Made by a program: the position numbers and the translations under genes
In this document: positions 60,642-64,000 of the stretch, piece by piece
Layout of the letters: each line of letters starts with the position of its first letter
How positions within the stretch are numbered: the stretch's first letter is position 1
The notes under the pieces: model-generated
Seen by the model: only the letters and a program-made list of their open reading frames with translations
What the model was told of the DNA's origin: nothing
Databases searched by the model: none
DNA from: Acidobacteriota bacterium
GTDB lineage: Bacteria > Acidobacteriota > Vicinamibacteria > Vicinamibacterales > 2-12-FULL-66-21
Direction: 5' to 3'
Length of the DNA stretch: 64,000 nt
Assembly (NCBI GenBank): GCA_003222675.1
Contig: QHWT01000055.1
Coordinates: 1 to 64,000, forward strand

Positions 60642-62747
60642 TTATCGGGGCGGACCCGCGGTCGGATTGCGCTCGAAGAAGTCGAACGGCCGGAGCTCGA
60701 ATTCCTGCCGCATGACCGGCACGACGGGCCAGTCTTCCGCCCTGGGGACGTGGTGGAACCCGATCGTGTACCAGAGCACCAGATCCGTGCGTTCGAGGCC
60801 GCGGTTCGCACTGGTCCACGCCGGCAGCCCGTCGTCGTGCGCCCGCCGGAACGGATACGTGCCGGCCGCGTACCGCTCGTCCGCTCGATAGGGCGTGACC
60901 CAGAGATGGAAGTTCGTGAAGCCCGCGCGGCGGCGCAGGGGGTCTCCGGGGGCGAGCAACGACACCGCGTTCATGCCCGGCCGGAGTTCATAGCTGACCG
61001 GGTAACCGAGCGGCCCGATGACGGCGGGATTGATCACGCGCCAGAGCGCGGGCCGTTCCATCTCCATCCGCAGCCGTGCGTCCTGCTCTCGCGCGGCCGT
61101 GTGTCCCTCGAGGGTCCACACGCTCTGCCGCGGGCTGCCCGGATCGAGCCGCGTGGTCTTCAGTCGATCAATCCGGAAGCTGTTCTGCGGACCATCGACG
61201 TCCAGATCGAGACGGAAGCAGAAGAAGTGATCGTGGTTGATCGCGGACGTGTGGGGTGCGACCATCCGCCCGTATGCCGGTCGCGCCGCCGTCGACTCGC
61301 GCGCGGTTCCGCTGCTGACGGCTTTGACCTGCGCGATGCCGGTCGCGCCGACGGAAACGGCAATCGTCCCATCCTGGCGGAAAGCCCAGTCGAAGACGTA
61401 ATCGTAGTTGGCGACGGCGGAAACACTGCGCAGCACGAGATCGGTCCGCGGAGCGACGTCGCTCTGCTGGTTCACGGCCTCGAAGTGGCGCCACGTCACG
61501 TCTCCGGCGCTGCGCTCGAACAGGCAGGCGGCCCGTTCGCGGGTGTACGGCTCTCCCCAGTCGTCGGCGAACACGGCGTCGAAGAACACCGCGTTCGACG
61601 GGCAGTCGCGACCGGGTTCGAGCGGCGCCGCCAGCTTTCCAAGGCCGTCCTCACCCGCATCGAGATACGCCCTGAAGGACCAGCCGGAGCCGGGATCCAT
61701 GTACGGAACGAACAGTTCAGACATCGAGCCTTGGTACAGAACCGACCTCGCCGTGCCGCGATCGAGAAACCGCACCATCGACACGACCAGGCCCAGCCGG
61801 GGATCAACGCGGACATGGAACTGCCAGGCTGCCCACGTCACGGTCTGACCCTCCAGTCGAAAGCCCGGCCCGGGTCGCTGCTCGATCGCGATGCCGCTGC
61901 GCGGCTCCGGCACGGGACCGGCCGTCGCTGCGGTGAAATCCGCGGGCCCGCGGGGAATGGGAACGACGCCGGTGTCGACGAGCCGCACGAGACGGTGATC
62001 GTTCAGATCGACGACCGCAATCAGCCCTTCGATCGGCCGGCTCCAGAAATTCCGCGTGTCCGACGAGTCGAAGCAGACGACGTTGGCGAGTCGCTCGTCG
62101 AGGCCGCCGGCTTCGTCCCCGGCAGCGAACGGCACGCAGACGATGTGCTCGTAGCTCTCGATCCCGCGCTTCCTCACCGCCGACTGCCAGTCCTGGCTCG
62201 CAAAGACGATGCGGCCTGCGGCCGTCCATTCCTCTGAGGGAAGGATGCCAGGCTGCATGCCGTCCACACGCCGCCAGGAGATCACTTCGCCGTGTGAGAC
62301 ATCGACCACCGCCTCGAAGGTGGAGCGGCCCTGCTTTGCAATGATGAATGCCCGTCTCGAGATCGTCTGGCCGGGCGTCCAGGCGAGGACAAGGGCCTTC
62401 GGTGGCTCCTCGAGCGTGACGAGCGGATACAGCGCGAACTCGTCCACGCGTCCGGCCTTCGCGAGCGCCGCGATCGCAGCTGTCACTTCTGCAGCCGACA
62501 ACGGATCCAGAGGGTGGCGCGGCGAGGAAGCGGCGGCCGGGTCCGGCGCCTGCATGCTGCCGGCGCTTCTTGTTTGGCGCTCGGCGCCGCCGCTCGCGGC
62601 GGTCCGCTCCGCCGCCTCGCTTAGGCTCCCTCCACTCGCTCCCGCTTCGTCGGTCGCTCCGTTCCGCTCGCGACCCGGCGCCAGAATCGCGGTCGCGCAC
62701 GCGACAAGAATCGCTGAAGCCTTCATTCGTCGCAGCCCGGTACCCAT
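60642..62747 (-). CDS. Copper amine oxidase, exported, possibly a lipoprotein
   Basis: This protein of about 701 residues has the TPQ-forming Tyr in SAVANYDYVFDW and the catalytic Asp region YLDAGEDGLGKL. The copper His pair is in HTSAINHDHFFCFRLD and the third copper His in TIGFHHVPRAEDWPVVP. It oxidises primary amines to aldehydes, releasing ammonia and peroxide. The N-terminus (LRRMKASAILVAC) has a short signal with a lipobox LVAC; an Ala/Glu/Gly-rich linker follows. The ATG at 62747 is chosen; a second ATG stands at 62726. Confidence 0.9.
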   Translation of the reverse strand: MGTGLRRMKASAILVACATAILAPGRERNGATDEAGASGGSLSEAAERTAASGGAERQTRSAGSMQAPDPAAASSPRHPLDPLSAAEVTAAIAALAKAGRVDEFALYPLVTLEEPPKALVLAWTPGQTISRRAFIIAKQGRSTFEAVVDVSHGEVISWRRVDGMQPGILPSEEWTAAGRIVFASQDWQSAVRKRGIESYEHIVCVPFAAGDEAGGLDERLANVVCFDSSDTRNFWSRPIEGLIAVVDLNDHRLVRLVDTGVVPIPRGPADFTAATAGPVPEPRSGIAIEQRPGPGFRLEGQTVTWAAWQFHVRVDPRLGLVVSMVRFLDRGTARSVLYQGSMSELFVPYMDPGSGWSFRAYLDAGEDGLGKLAAPLEPGRDCPSNAVFFDAVFADDWGEPYTRERAACLFERSAGDVTWRHFEAVNQQSDVAPRTDLVLRSVSAVANYDYVFDWAFRQDGTIAVSVGATGIAQVKAVSSGTARESTAARPAYGRMVAPHTSAINHDHFFCFRLDLDVDGPQNSFRIDRLKTTRLDPGSPRQSVWTLEGHTAAREQDARLRMEMERPALWRVINPAVIGPLGYPVSYELRPGMNAVSLLAPGDPLRRRAGFTNFHLWVTPYRADERYAAGTYPFRRAHDDGLPAWTSANRGLERTDLVLWYTIGFHHVPRAEDWPVVPVMRQEFELRPFDFFERNPTAGPPR

Positions 62748-62893
62748 GTCCGTGATCTTTCTGTCCTCCGCGTGTCCGCGCGCACGCCAGATTGGGTGGC
62801 CCGTTCGGCGGCTGGACACGGTCGGTCGACTCGCGGCGGTAAGCCGCACGTGCTACGCTGACCGGGCTTCTACAACAAAGGAGGCGCCTCGCG

Positions 62894-63733
62894 ATGAACG
62901 TCCGACGCCGCGCGCGGATCGCCGCGCTGACGTGTCTCGTGTATCCGGCCGCCCTGGCTTATTCGCACGACATGTGGCTGTTGCCCGATCGATTCGTGCT
63001 CGACGAGCGGGAGACGCTCGTCGTGCGGCAGTTCGTCGGGACGGAACTCAATTCGGGAGAAGAGGTGCCGCTCCTCCGGCGTATGACGCGGCGCTTCGAG
63101 CTGGTGACGCCTGACGCCCGCATCGATCTGCTCGCCGCGCTGCCGCCCGAACGTGAACGGCCGTTCATCCAGCCGATCCTCTCACGCACGCTGGATCGCC
63201 GCGGGCCCGTGCTCGTGGCAATGGAGCACTACTTCATCGACACCGAGTTTCCGCGCGCGGAGTTTCTCAAGTATGTTCAAGACGAAGGGCTCGACGTGCG
63301 GCCGCCGGAACGCGCGGGCAGGACCGTCGAACGGGAGCGCTACGCGCGATCGCTGAAGTCGCTGGTCCAGGTCGGCAGGCCGGCGGGTGGCGATCTCTAT
63401 CGCCGTGTGCTCGGACAGCAGCTCGAAATCGTGCTGCTCCAGAACCCTTACACCCTCCATCCCGGCGACACGCTGGACGTCCAGGTGCTCTTCGAAGGCC
63501 GCCCGCTCGCAGGCAGGCAGGTGACCGCGCTCAATCGCCAGGGACAGGGGCCGGTCTCCGCGATCAGGGCGCGCACCAACGCGGAAGGGGTCGCGCGGTT
63601 CAGGCTCGGCCGCGCCGGCTTGTGGGTGGTTCGGCTGGTCCACATGCTGCCGTGCACCGGCCGGCCGGAAGCGGACTGCGAGGTCGTGGACTGGGAGAGC
63701 CACTGGGCGTCGTTCAGCTTCCAACTCGATTGA
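62894..63733 (+). CDS. DUF4198-family exported protein
   Basis: This 279-residue protein has a signal peptide ending near ALAYS, followed by SHDMWLLPDRFVLDERETLV. This early His-Asp-Met-Trp start is typical of DUF4198/CbiK-like periplasmic proteins that have been linked to metal uptake. The later part (PYTLHPGDTLDVQVLFEGRP, ALNRQG, TNAEGVARFRLGRAGLWVVR) is an Ig-like domain. It is divergent from the copper amine oxidase, and a role in copper supply is only a guess. GGAGG precedes the ATG. Confidence 0.8.
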   Translation: MNVRRRARIAALTCLVYPAALAYSHDMWLLPDRFVLDERETLVVRQFVGTELNSGEEVPLLRRMTRRFELVTPDARIDLLAALPPERERPFIQPILSRTLDRRGPVLVAMEHYFIDTEFPRAEFLKYVQDEGLDVRPPERAGRTVERERYARSLKSLVQVGRPAGGDLYRRVLGQQLEIVLLQNPYTLHPGDTLDVQVLFEGRPLAGRQVTALNRQGQGPVSAIRARTNAEGVARFRLGRAGLWVVRLVHMLPCTGRPEADCEVVDWESHWASFSFQLD

Positions 63734-63797
63734 CCAGCAGGAGAGGAGAGGGACGGGCCGGGAGCCGCGAAGTCGCGTGTCCCCCGGCACCGCCTTG

Positions 63798-64000
63798 TCA
63801 GAAGGTCCCCGCGGGGCACCCCGGAGTCCTGCCGTCTGCGTCCGCTCGCGGCTTGGCCAGGTCGGCCTTGCCGTCGCCGTTGGCGTCCGCCGGACACGCG
63901 TCCCCTGTATGGAAGACGTTGTTGAAGTCGCAGGCCGGCAACTGGCCGTCGCCGTGGCCCTGATGATCGGCGAGCGACCCCTGGCTGATGGTCAGCGTAC
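63798..64000 (-). CDS. C-terminal end of a secreted protein with EF-hand-like repeats (partial)
   Basis: The minus-strand frame running in from the right edge reads SLADHQGHGDGQLPACDFNN, then CPADANGDGKADLAKPRADA and ends GCPAGTF-stop. The D-x-N-x-D-G stretches look like calcium-binding EF-hand or dockerin-like turns. Two Cys near the end may form a disulfide. The rest lies beyond the window, so no family can be named. Confidence 0.55.
   Translation of the reverse strand, partial: TLTISQGSLADHQGHGDGQLPACDFNNVFHTGDACPADANGDGKADLAKPRADADGRTPGCPAGTF

Overview
The window is high-GC bacterial chromosome, most likely from an Acidobacteriota member of the Vicinamibacteria type. The signs are an ECF sigma factor of the acidobacterial type next to a Ser/Thr kinase with a TolB-like propeller, an ADOP/MacB-type permease remnant, a ToxR-like N-terminal STAND regulator, and a conserved SRP RNA-dnaX-ybaB-recR block. 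This placement is inferred from gene content, not from a phylogenetic marker.

Left part (1-16.6 kb): an IS3-type element end, then an island of small hydrolases and redox proteins (alpha/beta hydrolases, metallo-beta-lactamase fold, BON, SDR, two DUF3237). It is wired to a soluble triple-PAS histidine kinase, two FixJ-like response regulators and a PAS/sigma-54 activator. At least four transcription units share the same promoter architecture: a dyad GTATCG..CGAYAC, then CGTCCAATAGAT, then a -10 box at fixed distance. This looks like one regulon. The island is also decaying: an isochorismatase start, a gutted enoyl-CoA hydratase, a DUF4331 fragment, a CRP-thioredoxin reductase fusion lacking its first FAD domain, and DoxX, NarL-type kinase and hydrolase fragments fused at sharp junctions.

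16.8-33.5 kb: a quinone oxidoreductase; an ECF sigma/anti-sigma/STN-domain trio; a tannase-MFS operon divergent from a large STAND ATPase regulator; a gap with a 5-prime tRNA-Ser fragment; an AraC regulator; and a run of an esterase and a PQQ-type dehydrogenase-cytochrome c followed by broken SDR, carboxymuconolactone decarboxylase and arabinofuranosidase genes. DUF1059 closes it with a clear intrinsic terminator.

33.5-47.9 kb: ispH with a membrane protein, a hydroxyacid-oxoacid transhydrogenase, a polysaccharide deacetylase, a GNAT gene lying in a true integron gene cassette between two attC sites without an integrase in view, DinB, an ankyrin protein with a frameshift, a vanadium haloperoxidase, an ECF sigma with Ser/Thr kinase, and head-to-head truncated ADOP permease and TPR fragments.

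48-64 kb: SRP RNA, dnaX, ybaB and recR, then a cluster of two UPF0104-type membrane proteins, a sugar-phosphate nucleotidyltransferase and a CDP-alcohol phosphatidyltransferase fused to a degenerate nucleotidyltransferase and a UPF0104 domain. This is the best candidate for an undescribed lipid head-group pathway. It is followed by OsmC, a YfiT-like DinB protein, a hybrid histidine kinase, tRNA-Asn, fragments of DUF1080 and ECF genes, a copper amine oxidase, a DUF4198 protein and the end of a calcium-binding-repeat protein. Spacers in this part carry degenerate short words arranged as hairpins, a different word in each spacer.

Many genes carry one-base frameshifts. Some are clearly real decay (internal deletions, nonsense codons, fused fragments). 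Isolated single-base cases could be sequencing errors.
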